Shown: in pieces, positions 47,744 to 56,844 of the stretch
Layout: each line of letters starts with the position of its first letter
How positions within the stretch are numbered: the stretch's first letter is position 1
NCBI RefSeq assembly: GCF_900113645.1
Contig: NZ_FOQC01000001.1
Span: forward strand, 59,093-123,092
Length of the DNA stretch: 64,000 bases
Direction of reading: 5' to 3'
Source of the DNA: Trichococcus flocculiformis
GTDB lineage: Bacteria > Bacillota > Bacilli > Lactobacillales > Aerococcaceae
Notes under the pieces: generated by a model
The model's database searches: none
Seen by the model: only the letters and a program-made list of their open reading frames with translations
What the model was told of the DNA's origin: nothing
Translations under genes and position numbers: made by a program

Positions 47744-47820
47744 ATTTTGGGTGGTAGTCTAACTTAAAGTTTGGTAAAGTGGAGGATAGATAGAAATAAT
47801 CCACAGATGGAGGAAAATAT

Positions 47821-48168
47821 ATGGATACAGTAATCATGATTGCCTTTTATGGGGTATTGTTCGGCGTAATGTATTTCATCCTGATCAGACCACAAAAGAA
47901 ACAAGCACAAAAAACACAGGATATGCTGAGTCAAATCAAGCCAGGGGATAAAGTAGTCACCATCGGCGGCTTGCACGGAATTGTTGAAGAAATCAATTCT
48001 GCTGATAACACAGTCGTATTGGATTGCGAAGGGATTTTTCTGACTTTTGAAAAACGCGCTATTTCACGCATTTCGAAGGTTGCCACAATCACAACGGATG
48101 ATGCGATTGTCGAAGATTTCACAGCAACAGAAACAGAGCAAACACAAGAAGACAATAACGAAGAGTAA
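47821..48168 (+). CDS. yajC: Preprotein translocase subunit YajC
   Basis: This 115-residue protein has one N-terminal helix (IMIAFYGVLFGVMYFILIRP) and a cytosolic domain with QKKQAQKTQDMLSQIKPGDK, typical of YajC. It associates with SecDF and SecYEG. It lies behind tgt, the usual place. secDF is not found after it in this window. Confidence 0.93.
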   Translation: MDTVIMIAFYGVLFGVMYFILIRPQKKQAQKTQDMLSQIKPGDKVVTIGGLHGIVEEINSADNTVVLDCEGIFLTFEKRAISRISKVATITTDDAIVEDFTATETEQTQEDNNEE

Positions 48169-48202
48169 AGCGATTTGATCCATCGGAAAGGAGGGGCGGC
48201 GA

Positions 48203-48484
48203 TTGCCTGCTATATCAGAGAAACAATATGATCAATTGGAGCCATGGTTCAAATTGAAAGCAACTGAGTTCAATAAACTGGGCTACGAAAACATCCAAGT
48301 CGACGATATCTATCGCTATTTCAAGGAATTTTCTTGGAAGCATACTGTCCCTCCACATTATTACCAGCAGATCCGGGATATCATGAAAACGACGGTAAAC
48401 CATTACTTTGATTTTGTTGCTTTAGAAGCGCAAGTCTATAAGGTCTCTTCATTAGATGAAATCAATTTTGATGATTTCCTATAA
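48203..48484 (+). CDS. comN: Post-transcriptional regulator ComN family
   Basis: This 93-residue protein matches the ComN/YrzD family: LEPWFKLKATEFNKLGYENI followed by VDDIYRYFKEFSWKH. In B. subtilis ComN controls comER expression after transcription and binds DivIVA. Competence genes are not seen here, so its local role is unknown. The start is TTG 48203 after AAAGGAGGGG. Confidence 0.8.
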   Translation: MPAISEKQYDQLEPWFKLKATEFNKLGYENIQVDDIYRYFKEFSWKHTVPPHYYQQIRDIMKTTVNHYFDFVALEAQVYKVSSLDEINFDDFL

Positions 48485-48496
48485 ATCGTTTCCCGT

Positions 48497-48531
48497 AAAA
48501 AGCACAATACTGCAGAGTATTGTGCTTTTTT
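48497..48531 (+). terminator. Intrinsic terminator after comN
   Basis: AAAAAGCACAATACT and AGTATTGTGCTTTTT are perfect 15-base arms around a GCAG loop, with a T-run. It separates comN from the adhE leader region. Confidence 0.92.
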
Positions 48532-49034
48532 GAATACCTGATTTTCTAGCGATCGCTAGTAACCTTGATTTAGTTAAGCGGAACAAGGATGGATGATTCG
48601 GAATGCCGGGCAAATTTTCGTATAATGGTCTTGCGAGGTGATTGAATTTTTTGATGACATCATCAAGTCGGGACATTTTTGGTCCTGTGAAATAAACAAA
48701 AATTATTTTTAGCGCTCATATATGAATCTCTAATGACAAAAAAGAAGGTTTGGATTATTAGCAGGCGGATTTATTCGGTTCAGCGGTCTCGGAATGGCGC
48801 AAATTAATTAGATAGGGACGTCTAACGACCACGTCGTTTTTCGCTGCGGAAAAAAATTCAAAAAAATTTTTTTCGGATAAAATCCGAACAATGATAATTA
48901 TTTCACAATAAGAAAGTTGAGATGAAGACTGTTTCCATAAACTATTTGTGAAAACGAGCAGAGGCATAAAAACCTATTGAACACGCTTACAATGGTTGTT
49001 TCGGAAATAAGTGAAAAATATCACATTTATCCGC
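48532..49034 (+). promoter_or_regulatory. Palindrome-rich region upstream of adhE
   Basis: No convincing gene lies here. It holds CTAGCGATCGCTAG (48546-48559), a TATAAT (48621-48626), TTGATGACATCATCAA (48651-48666), and a hairpin AACGAC-CAC-GTCGTT with a T-tail (48824-48840). It also holds TTCGGAT-AAA-ATCCGAA (48872-48888) and the inverted pair TTTCACAA (48901-48908) and TTTGTGAAA (48945-48953). A short untranslated RNA from about 48633 to 48840 is possible but unproven. Confidence 0.5.
49011..49024 (+). promoter_or_regulatory. Rex-like box upstream of the adhE promoter
   Basis: GTGAAAAATATCAC fits the core GTGAA-W4-TTCAC of Rex sites with one mismatch. It lies ten bases ahead of the adhE -35. 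Rex represses adhE when NADH is low in many Firmicutes. The outer bases do not match well, so this is tentative. Confidence 0.4.
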
Positions 49035-49063
49035 TTTACAAACAAAATTCCATGAAATATAAT
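49035..49063 (+). promoter_or_regulatory. adhE promoter
   Basis: TTTACA and TATAAT are exactly 17 bases apart, ending 43 bases before the adhE ATG. AGGAGGA follows at 49094-49100. Confidence 0.8.
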
Positions 49064-49106
49064 AAGCATGTGAAAAGGATAACATATATTTTTAGGAGGA
49101 TCTCAC

Positions 49107-51710
49107 ATGAGTAAAGAAAAAGTAGTTTTAGAGGAGAAAAAACCCATGATGACTGCCAAAGAAGAAATCAGCAACTACACTGCAAAAGCCCAAAAAGCTT
49201 TGACTCTGTTTGAAGATTATACCCAAGAACAAGTCGACCACATCGTCCACGAAATGGCATTAGCTGCAATGGAGCAACATATGCCACTTGCAAAAATGGC
49301 AGTTGAAGAAACAGGCCGTGGCGTTTATGAAGATAAATGTATCAAAAATATGTATGCCGCTGAAAATATCTGGCACTCAATCAGAAAAAATAAAACAGTC
49401 GGTATCATCGAAGACAACAAAGTAGATCAAATCATGAAAGTTGCTGCTCCTGTAGGTGTTGTTGCCGGTATCATCCCAACAACCAACCCAACTTCGACAA
49501 CAATCTTCAAAGCGATGATCTGTATGAAAACAAGAAACCCGATCATCTTCTCTTTCCACCCAAGCGCAGAAAAATGTTCAGCTGCAACTGCAAAAGTTGT
49601 TTACGATGCTGCCATCAAAGCGGGCGCACCTGCTGACTGTATCCAATGGGTAGAAGGCGTATCAATGGAAAAAACAGCTGAATTGATCAACCATCCAGAA
49701 GTTGCTGTCGTATTGGCTACTGGTGGAGCTGCAATGGTTAAAGCTGCTTATTCTACAGGTAAACCAGCATTAGGCGTTGGCCCTGGTAACGTTCCAGCTT
49801 ACATCGAAAAAACAGCAAACATCAAACGTGCTGTAAATGACATCATCGTTTCAAAAACGTTCGATAACGGTATGATCTGTGCTTCAGAGCAAGCTGCAAT
49901 CGTCGACAGCGAAATCTATGATGAAGTCAAAAAAGAATTCCAACTGCACAACGTATACTTTGCTAAACCTGAAGAAATCCAACAATTGGAAGATGTCGTG
50001 ATGAATGATGCCAAAACTGGCGTAAGACCGAATGTTGTCGGTATGCACGCTCGTAAGATTGCTGAATTGGCTGGATTGAACGTTCCTGCAAACACTAAAA
50101 TGCTAGTCGCTGAATTACCAGGTGTCGGAGCAGAATACCCAATGTCAAGAGAAAAATTATCTCCAGTATTGGCTATGATGAAATCAGACAGTACAGAGCA
50201 TGGTATCCAACTGTGCAAACAAATGCTTGATTTGGGTGGCTTAGGTCACTCGGCTGCACTGCATACTCGCCGCAATGACTTGATCGAGCGATTCGGAAAA
50301 GAAATGAAAGCTTGTCGTGTGCTTATCAACTCTCCATCTTCTCAAGCCGGTATCGGTGACCTGTACAACAATAACATCGCTTCATTAACTTTGGGTTGCG
50401 GATCTTACGGCAGAAACTCAGTTTCTCATAACGTTTCTGCATTAGATTTGTTGAACGTGAAAACTGTTGCTAAAAGGAGAAATAATATGCAGTGGATTAA
50501 ATTACCAGAGAAGGTTTACTTCGAAGAAAATTCAGTTAGATACTTACGTGACATGAAAGATGTCGAAAGAGTCTTCATCGTCTGCGACGACGGCATGGTC
50601 AAATTCGGCTATGTGGATGTAGTCATCGAACAATTGAAGCAACGCAACAACAAAGTATCTTACGCAATCTTCTCGGATGTTGAACCTAACCCGACAACAA
50701 ACACTGTAAACCGTGGTACTGAAAAAATGCGTGACTTCCAACCGGATACAATCATCGCCATCGGCGGGGGTTCTCCTATGGATGCTGCCAAAGCGATGTG
50801 GTTGTTCTATGAGCACCCAGAAAGTGACTTCTTCGGCGCTAAACAAAAATACTTGGATATCCGCAAACGTACTTACAAGATCAAGGATATGGAAAAAGCG
50901 AAACTTGTCTGCATCCCAACTACCTCAGGTACTGGTTCGGAAGTAACGCCATTCGCGGTTATCACAGACAGCGAAACACACATCAAATACCCATTGGCTG
51001 ATTACGCATTGACTCCTGATATTGCTATCGTGGATCCACAATTCGTATACAGTGTTCCTAAATCTGTAACTGCAGATACCGGTATGGACGTATTGACGCA
51101 TGCCATCGAATCTTTTGTTTCCGTATTGGCAAACGACTACACTAAAGGTTTGAGCTTACAAGCCATCAAACTGGTATTCGAAAACCTTAGAAACTCATAC
51201 AACTACGGCGATCAAGAGTCTCGCGAAAAAATGCACAATGCTTCTACTATGGCTGGTATGGCCTTCGCGAATGCGTTCCTGGGTATTTCCCACTCGATCG
51301 CACACAAAATCGGCGGACAATGGGATCTGATCCACGGCCGTACGAACGCTATCCTGTTGCCGCATATCATCCGCTACAATGCAATCGATCCTCAAAAACA
51401 TGCGTTGTGGGCTAAATACGAGTACTTCCGTGCAGACGAAGACTACGCTGAAATCGCTCGCTACCTAGGCTTCAAAGGCAATACGACTGCTGAGTTGGTC
51501 GAAGCTTTAGCGACTGAAATCACTAAATTAGGTCAAGACATCGGCATCAAGATGAACTTCCGTGATCAAGGCATCACTGAAGAAATGCTTGAACGCGATG
51601 CAGACCGCTTAGCTGAATTGGCATTTGAAGACCAATGTACAACAGCTAACCCTAAACAACCATTAATCTCAGAATTGAAAGAAATCATCTACGCAGCCTA
51701 CAAAGGTTAA
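49107..51710 (+). CDS. adhE: Bifunctional acetaldehyde/alcohol dehydrogenase AdhE
   Basis: AdhE reduces acetyl-CoA to acetaldehyde and then to ethanol, regenerating NAD+ in fermentation. It forms spirosomes in the family. The N-terminal aldehyde dehydrogenase half has its catalytic cysteine in DNGMICASEQ near residue 258. The C-terminal iron-dependent alcohol dehydrogenase half has GGGSPMDAAKAMW, DVLTHAIESF and SHSIAHKIGGQWDLIHG with the iron-binding histidines. Length (867) is standard. Codons are strongly biased, which fits high expression. Confidence 0.97.
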   Translation: MSKEKVVLEEKKPMMTAKEEISNYTAKAQKALTLFEDYTQEQVDHIVHEMALAAMEQHMPLAKMAVEETGRGVYEDKCIKNMYAAENIWHSIRKNKTVGIIEDNKVDQIMKVAAPVGVVAGIIPTTNPTSTTIFKAMICMKTRNPIIFSFHPSAEKCSAATAKVVYDAAIKAGAPADCIQWVEGVSMEKTAELINHPEVAVVLATGGAAMVKAAYSTGKPALGVGPGNVPAYIEKTANIKRAVNDIIVSKTFDNGMICASEQAAIVDSEIYDEVKKEFQLHNVYFAKPEEIQQLEDVVMNDAKTGVRPNVVGMHARKIAELAGLNVPANTKMLVAELPGVGAEYPMSREKLSPVLAMMKSDSTEHGIQLCKQMLDLGGLGHSAALHTRRNDLIERFGKEMKACRVLINSPSSQAGIGDLYNNNIASLTLGCGSYGRNSVSHNVSALDLLNVKTVAKRRNNMQWIKLPEKVYFEENSVRYLRDMKDVERVFIVCDDGMVKFGYVDVVIEQLKQRNNKVSYAIFSDVEPNPTTNTVNRGTEKMRDFQPDTIIAIGGGSPMDAAKAMWLFYEHPESDFFGAKQKYLDIRKRTYKIKDMEKAKLVCIPTTSGTGSEVTPFAVITDSETHIKYPLADYALTPDIAIVDPQFVYSVPKSVTADTGMDVLTHAIESFVSVLANDYTKGLSLQAIKLVFENLRNSYNYGDQESREKMHNASTMAGMAFANAFLGISHSIAHKIGGQWDLIHGRTNAILLPHIIRYNAIDPQKHALWAKYEYFRADEDYAEIARYLGFKGNTTAELVEALATEITKLGQDIGIKMNFRDQGITEEMLERDADRLAELAFEDQCTTANPKQPLISELKEIIYAAYKG

Positions 51711-51722
51711 GAGAATATAATG

Positions 51723-51752
51723 AAAAAGCCGGGACGCGCTCCTGGCTTTTTT
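51723..51752 (+). terminator. Intrinsic terminator after adhE
   Basis: AAAAAGCC-G-GGA pairs with TCC-T-GGCTTTTT around CGCGC, followed by Ts. Confidence 0.85.
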
Positions 51753-51908
51753 GCTTACAAAAAATAACTTGGCATTACGGAGTCCGTCGAAATATAAGGG
51801 CTTGTCCATCTTGCCCAATGGGTTCCGCTGATTTGTCGTCCATCATCCTTACTAGGTTTTCAAGCCTAATATATACTGAAATGGAAGGGCTTATTTTAAG
51901 TTTTAGCC

Positions 51909-51936
51909 TTGCAATCGATCCAATTAGTCGTATAAT
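51909..51936 (+). promoter_or_regulatory. Promoter of the DtxR-type regulator operon
   Basis: TTGCAA and TATAAT are 16 bases apart. The start point falls about five bases before the palindrome at 51948. Confidence 0.6.
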
Positions 51937-51947
51937 ATGAAATATAG

Positions 51948-51963
51948 TTTAGGTTAACCTAAA
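51948..51963 (+). promoter_or_regulatory. DtxR/MntR-type palindromic operator
   Basis: TTTAGGTTAACCTAAA is a perfect 16-base palindrome of the type bound by DtxR/MntR-family repressors. It lies between the -10 and the ribosome binding site of the regulator gene, so autoregulation is likely. Confidence 0.7.
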
Positions 51964-51976
51964 AAGGAGGGGGCGT

Positions 51977-52621
51977 ATGACGCCGCACAAAGAAGATTAT
52001 TTGAAAGTAATCATGGAATTAGGTGGAGACAAACAGCTTGTCAATAATAAACAAATTGGGCAGGCCTTATCCGTTTCTGCCGCTTCTGTTACCGAAATGT
52101 CAGTCAAATTACTCAAGGATGGCCTGATCAGCCACATCCCGTATCAGGGTGTGCAGATCACCGAAAAGGGACAATTGATAGCAAATAAGCTGATTCGGAA
52201 ACATCGACTTTGGGAAGTATTCCTCTCGGAAAAATTGGATTTTAATTGGGACGAAGTGCACGAAGAGGCCGAACTGCTTGAGCATGTATCCTCAGATCGA
52301 CTCGTCGACAGACTGGATGCTTATTTAGGATTTCCTAAATATGATCCGCATGGGGGTGTAATCCCCGACAAAGAAGGGCGGATTGAGGTTTATGAAAGCA
52401 AACCATTGACCGAATTGGAAGTCGGTACCCGCTTTATCATCAGGGAAGTGGATGACGATCAAGAATTTCTGGCGTATTTGCTCCAAAAGAATGTAAAGTT
52501 AAGCGTACCTTATCTGCTGACAAATGTGGAGCCGTATGAGGGTCCTTATAGCTTTGAGACGCAGAATCATCAGTCCCACCAAATCAGTTTCAAAGCAGCA
52601 AGTAAAATTTATGTGCAATGA
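51977..52621 (+). CDS. DtxR/MntR-family metal-dependent transcriptional regulator
   Basis: This 214-residue repressor has a winged helix (NNKQIGQALSVSAASVTEM), a metal-binding dimerisation domain (HRLWEVFLSEKL, then DEVHEEAELLEHVSS) and a C-terminal FeoA/SH3-like domain. This architecture matches streptococcal and enterococcal ScaR/SloR/EfaR-type manganese regulators rather than the short MntR. It would bind Mn2+ or Fe2+. The perfect palindrome ahead of it suggests self-control. It is followed closely by dinB and a ZIP transporter. Confidence 0.9.
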   Translation: MTPHKEDYLKVIMELGGDKQLVNNKQIGQALSVSAASVTEMSVKLLKDGLISHIPYQGVQITEKGQLIANKLIRKHRLWEVFLSEKLDFNWDEVHEEAELLEHVSSDRLVDRLDAYLGFPKYDPHGGVIPDKEGRIEVYESKPLTELEVGTRFIIREVDDDQEFLAYLLQKNVKLSVPYLLTNVEPYEGPYSFETQNHQSHQISFKAASKIYVQ

Positions 52622-52646
52622 ATCCGGCTAAAGTAAGGAGAACAGT

Positions 52647-53777
52647 ATGCAGATTGGGATCTTGACATTTAAGGAGCCCGAAAATGATAAAACCAGGAAG
52701 ATCATCCATGTGGATATGGATGCCTTCTACGCTTCGATTGAAGAAAGGGACCACCCGGAACATCGCGGTAAGCCGATTGTCATAGCGAATCACCCAAGAG
52801 AAACCGGTCGCAAAGGGGTAGTGACCACGGCTAACTATATCGCCAGGAAATTTGGAATCCATTCGGCTATGAGTGCGCAAAAAGCATTTGAACTCTGCCC
52901 TGAAGCGATCTTTATTTCTCCGCGAATGAATCACTATAAAATGATTTCCCGACAGATCAGAGGCATATTTGCGCGCTATACCGATTTGATTGAACCTTTG
53001 TCATTGGATGAAGCCTATCTGGATGTCACCCAGAATAAGCAGAATCTGTCGAGTGCGACTGTGATTGCCCGAAGAATTCAAAGGGAAGTCTGGCAGGAAA
53101 CCGGTCTTACTTGCTCGGCAGGGGTTTCCTACAATAAATTCATCGCAAAGATTGCTTCCGATTATCAGAAACCGGCTGGCTTGACTGTGATCACACCGGA
53201 CGAGGCCGCCCGTTTTTTATGGGAGTTGCCCATCGAAAAGTTTTATGGCGTCGGCAAGAAGACCGTCGAAAAGATGAAACTGTTGGGTATTCATGCCGGA
53301 GAGGATCTTTATCTTTTTGATCAAAGTGAATTGATTTCACAATTCGGCAAGCATGGATATGTCCTCTATCAACGGGTCAGAGGCATCGACAACCGAGCCG
53401 TGGAGCCCGAAAGGGAAAGGAAATCGATCGGGAAAGAACATACTTTTATACAGTTCCTGTCTGATGAGGATCAGGTCAGGGTGGAGCTGAAACAAATCGC
53501 TCAGGCTGTCCATGTTGCGCTGCATAACAGCAAGCTGCACGGTCGGACGATGGTATTGAAAATCCGCTACGCCGATTTCGATACCCTAACGCGCAGAAAA
53601 ACTCGGGTCGATCATTTTTCCCAAGCTAAGGATATTTTTCAACACGCCTGGGAACTTTGGCTGGACCATGGCACCATAGAACGGCATGTACGTTTATTGG
53701 GGATCACCATCACTCAGCTCGATCCTATCCATTACGAGAACATCCAGTTGCCGTTATGGAATACAAAGCACTTATAG
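52647..53777 (+). CDS. dinB: DNA polymerase IV
   Basis: DinB is a Y-family translesion polymerase. IIHVDMDAFYASIEERDHP and LSLDEAYLDVT hold the catalytic acids. The helix-hairpin-helix region is PIEKFYGVGKKTVEKMKLLG, and the little-finger domain follows. It is 376 residues and lacks an obvious C-terminal clamp-binding peptide, though QLPLWNTKHL could serve. It lies 25 bases after the DtxR-type gene, so its expression may follow metal supply. No LexA box is visible between them. Confidence 0.95.
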   Translation: MQIGILTFKEPENDKTRKIIHVDMDAFYASIEERDHPEHRGKPIVIANHPRETGRKGVVTTANYIARKFGIHSAMSAQKAFELCPEAIFISPRMNHYKMISRQIRGIFARYTDLIEPLSLDEAYLDVTQNKQNLSSATVIARRIQREVWQETGLTCSAGVSYNKFIAKIASDYQKPAGLTVITPDEAARFLWELPIEKFYGVGKKTVEKMKLLGIHAGEDLYLFDQSELISQFGKHGYVLYQRVRGIDNRAVEPERERKSIGKEHTFIQFLSDEDQVRVELKQIAQAVHVALHNSKLHGRTMVLKIRYADFDTLTRRKTRVDHFSQAKDIFQHAWELWLDHGTIERHVRLLGITITQLDPIHYENIQLPLWNTKHL

Positions 53778-53817
53778 CGGAAAGTAGTTATTACATTATA
53801 AAGGGGAGATAAAAACC

Positions 53818-54639
53818 ATGTTAGAGTCATTCAGTCAATTAAATCCAATCATGCAAGCGTTCATAGCAGGCTTGTTCACTTGGGGGTGTACCATCATCGG
53901 CGCCTCATTTGTATTTTTTTTCAAATCTGTTAACCGAAAAGTCCTTGATGTCATGAGCGGTTTCGCTGCAGGAGTCATGATCGCAGCGTCGTTCTGGTCA
54001 TTATTGGCCCCATCCATCTCTCATGCAGAAGAGAATGGCTACGGAGTTTGGTCATGGGTCCCGGCATCAATCGGATTCCTTTTGGGGGGCATATTCCTGC
54101 GCATGACCGATAAAATCGTTCCCCATCTGCATTTGGGTGAACCGATGGAAAACCGCGAAGGGCCCCAGACACAGGCTTCCCGAAATCTGTTGCTGTTCCT
54201 TGCCATCACAATCCATAATATCCCGGAAGGATTGGCAGTTGGAGTGGGGTTTGGAGCGGTTGCAGCCGGTATATCCCAAGATAACACGTTATTGAGCGCC
54301 GTTGGATTGGCGATCGGTATCGGAATCCAGAACATACCCGAAGGATCTGCTTTGTCCATGCCGATCCGAGCCGATGGAAACAGCAGGCTGAAAGCCTTTA
54401 ATTACGGCCAACTTTCTGCTATCGTTGAACCGATTGCGGCCGTTATCGGAGCCGCCGCCGTCATATCGATGAGCGCGATTTTACCGTATGCGCTCGCATT
54501 TGCAGCCGGAGCCATGATCTTTGTTGTCGTCGAGGAACTGATTCCGGAGTCGCAAACGAACGGAAACAGCGATATTGCAACGATGGGACTTATGGTCGGA
54601 TTTACGGTCATGATGATTCTTGACGTTGCTCTAGGATAA
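53818..54639 (+). CDS. ZIP-family metal transporter
   Basis: This 273-residue protein has eight predicted helices. [14 protein letters not shown] and [13 protein letters not shown] are the metal-binding helices IV and V of ZIP/GufA-type transporters, which import Zn2+, Mn2+ or Fe2+. A histidine-containing loop ([10 protein letters not shown]) precedes helix IV. Position behind the DtxR-type repressor suggests metal-controlled expression. Direction and metal are inferred. Confidence 0.92.
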   Translation: MLESFSQLNPIMQAFIAGLFTWGCTIIGASFVFFFKSVNRKVLDVMSGFAAGVMIAASFWSLLAPSISHAEENGYGVWSWVPASIGFLLGGIFLRMTDKIVPHLHLGEPMENREGPQTQASRNLLLFLAITIHNIPEGLAVGVGFGAVAAGISQDNTLLSAVGLAIGIGIQNIPEGSALSMPIRADGNSRLKAFNYGQLSAIVEPIAAVIGAAAVISMSAILPYALAFAAGAMIFVVVEELIPESQTNGNSDIATMGLMVGFTVMMILDVALG

Positions 54640-54643
54640 TGAA

Positions 54644-54689
54644 GTATACATTAAAAGGCCTTCCAAATAGAAGGCCTTTTAATGTATAC
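54644..54689 (+). terminator. Long bidirectional terminator after the ZIP gene
   Basis: Two perfect 20-base arms around a CAAATA loop, with AAGGCC/GGCCTT at the tip and AATGTATA outside. Short T and A runs on both sides allow function in either direction. The arms are longer than usual. Confidence 0.85.
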
Positions 54690-54806
54690 AAAACAAAATG
54701 ACATCGCTCGCTTGTAGTTGTATTAATACACTGTTTCATGATACGATGAACAATGAATAATACAGTTTTTATCAGATTTTTCTACAGAGAAAGGTGAGCA
54801 ACCGCA

Positions 54807-55487
54807 ATGAGGATATCTTTTCACGGGCAATCTTGCGTATGCATTGAAACAGCGGAAGGGAAGCATTTACTGATCGATCCGTTTATAACTGGAAACCCAC
54901 TTAGCGACCTGGATCCGGACACGGTTCCTTGCGACGTGATCCTGTTGACGCATGGACACGGTGATCATATCGGTGATACAGAGCGGATCGCGCACAGAAC
55001 ACATCCGCTGATCATTTCGACAGTTGAACTAGCAGACTACTTTTCCGAAAAAGGATTCCGCACCCATGGCATGCAACCCGGAGGAGGGCATTCGTTCGAT
55101 TTCGGCTATGTGAAACTGACGCAAGCAATCCATGGGTCGGCCTTGCCTGTCAATGGCTTGCCGTATACGTTTGGATTGGCAAGCGGCATCCTCCTGCATG
55201 CTGAAGGGAAGACAATCTATCATGCCGGCGACACAGCACTGTTTTCCGATATGAAGCTGATAGGGGAAGATTATCCGATTGATGTGACGTTTCTGCCGAT
55301 AGGGGACAACTACACAATGGGGCCGAAAGACGCCGCCAAAGCAGTTACGTTTTTGAAACCCCGAATTGCGGTACCAATCCACTACAACACTTTTCCGTTG
55401 ATCGAACAGGATCCGAATGAGTTCCTCACCCTTCTGGATGATGGGGTCGGCCTGATAATGCAACCTGGGGAATCCATTTCACTATAA
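54807..55487 (+). CDS. UPF0173 metal-dependent hydrolase (YtkL type)
   Basis: This 226-residue metallo-beta-lactamase-fold protein has [11 protein letters not shown], the metal ligands, then [11 protein letters not shown] and PIHYNTFP. The UPF0173 family has no confirmed substrate. It sits in front of the CBS/DRTGG gene and nrnA, a group also found together in B. subtilis (ytkL, ytoI, nrnA). Confidence 0.9.
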   Translation: MRISFHGQSCVCIETAEGKHLLIDPFITGNPLSDLDPDTVPCDVILLTHGHGDHIGDTERIAHRTHPLIISTVELADYFSEKGFRTHGMQPGGGHSFDFGYVKLTQAIHGSALPVNGLPYTFGLASGILLHAEGKTIYHAGDTALFSDMKLIGEDYPIDVTFLPIGDNYTMGPKDAAKAVTFLKPRIAVPIHYNTFPLIEQDPNEFLTLLDDGVGLIMQPGESISL

Positions 55488-55510
55488 TTGAGAAAGTAAG
55501 GGAGTAGACT

Positions 55511-56833
55511 ATGGCAACGAAACATGAGCAAATCATTCAATACATCGAAACGATGCCGGTCGGAGAAAAGCTTTCCGTCCGTACGATAGCTAAAAATTTG
55601 AACATGTCTGAAGGGACAGCTTACCGCGCCATCAAAGATGCCGAGAACATCGGATTGGTTTCAACAATCGAACGGGTAGGCACCATCCGGATCGAACGCA
55701 AATCGAAAGAAAACATCGAAACGCTAACTTTCGGGCAGATCTGTAAAATCATCGATGGTGATATTTTGGGCGGCAAGAAAGGCCTTGATAAGACCTTGAG
55801 CAAGTTCATCATCGGTGCGATGCAACGCGAAGCGATGGAGCGATACATTTCACCAGGATCGCTTATGATCGTCGGTAACCGGAATGATATCCAGGAATTC
55901 GCGTTGGAAAAGGGCGCAGCCGTCCTTATTACGGGGGGGTTCGATACAGATGAGAGCATCGTCCATTTGGCGGATCAGGTCGAAATGCCGATACTGCGTA
56001 CGACCTATGACACTTTTACCGTAGCGACGATGATCAACCGCGCCATGACGGACCAGCTGATCAAAAAAGAAATTATGCTGGTGGAGGACATCTACACGCC
56101 GATTGATGAGACGAAATTTCTTTCATTGGATGATACTGTTTTCCAGTATCGCAACCTCAATACAGAAAGCACCCATTCACGGTTCCCGATCGTCAATCAC
56201 AACATGCGACTTGTGGGCATCATAACTGCGAAGGATATCCTTGGAAAAGCAGATACGCTTTCGCTTGAACGGGTAATGACCCGCGATCCGATAGTCGCAA
56301 AAACGCACATGAGTGTAGCGAGCGTGGCTCACCGGATGATCTGGGATGGCTTAGAGGTGATGCCTGTGGTGAAAGATAACTTGCAGCTGCTCGGTATCAT
56401 TTCCCGCCAGGATGTTATGAAAGCCATGCAACTTGCACAGCGTCAGCCGCAAGTAGGCAATACGATTGAGGACCAAGTCGTTGAAAACTTGTCTTTGATC
56501 AGCTCTGAAGAAGGGACTGCTTTGCCTTCCTATAATTTCAGAATCACACCACAAATGACGAATAGCCTGGGAACGGTGTCGTTCGGGGTATTGAGTGAAG
56601 TGTTGGCGAGCACGACCAAGAAAATCTTGTATACCTTACAGAAACGGAATGCATTAATCGAGCAGATGGACATCTATCATTTGAAGATGATACAGATAGA
56701 CAGTGTCATTGAGATTCGTTCGAAAATGTTGGAGTTGGGCAGAAGATCCTCCAAACTGGATGTCGAAGTTTATTTAGAAAATTCTCTGGTCGGCAAAGCA
56801 ATCGTCATTTGCCAACTGATGGAAAAATCCTAG
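55511..56833 (+). CDS. DRTGG and CBS-domain regulator (YtoI type)
   Basis: This 440-residue protein has a winged helix-turn-helix (KLSVRTIAKNLNMSEGTAYRAIKDAE), a DRTGG domain (about 70-180), two CBS domains (about 195-310) and a C-terminal hotdog-fold domain. CBS pairs often bind adenine nucleotides such as c-di-AMP or AMP. The neighbour NrnA degrades nanoRNA and pAp, so a link to nucleotide sensing is plausible but not shown. Confidence 0.88.
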   Translation: MATKHEQIIQYIETMPVGEKLSVRTIAKNLNMSEGTAYRAIKDAENIGLVSTIERVGTIRIERKSKENIETLTFGQICKIIDGDILGGKKGLDKTLSKFIIGAMQREAMERYISPGSLMIVGNRNDIQEFALEKGAAVLITGGFDTDESIVHLADQVEMPILRTTYDTFTVATMINRAMTDQLIKKEIMLVEDIYTPIDETKFLSLDDTVFQYRNLNTESTHSRFPIVNHNMRLVGIITAKDILGKADTLSLERVMTRDPIVAKTHMSVASVAHRMIWDGLEVMPVVKDNLQLLGIISRQDVMKAMQLAQRQPQVGNTIEDQVVENLSLISSEEGTALPSYNFRITPQMTNSLGTVSFGVLSEVLASTTKKILYTLQKRNALIEQMDIYHLKMIQIDSVIEIRSKMLELGRRSSKLDVEVYLENSLVGKAIVICQLMEKS

Positions 56834-56844
56834 GAGGGAAGCGA

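Noticed and set aside
48901..48953. TTTCACAA and TTTGTGAAA as one Rex site
   Set aside because: The half-sites are 36 bases apart and in the reverse order to a Rex operator.
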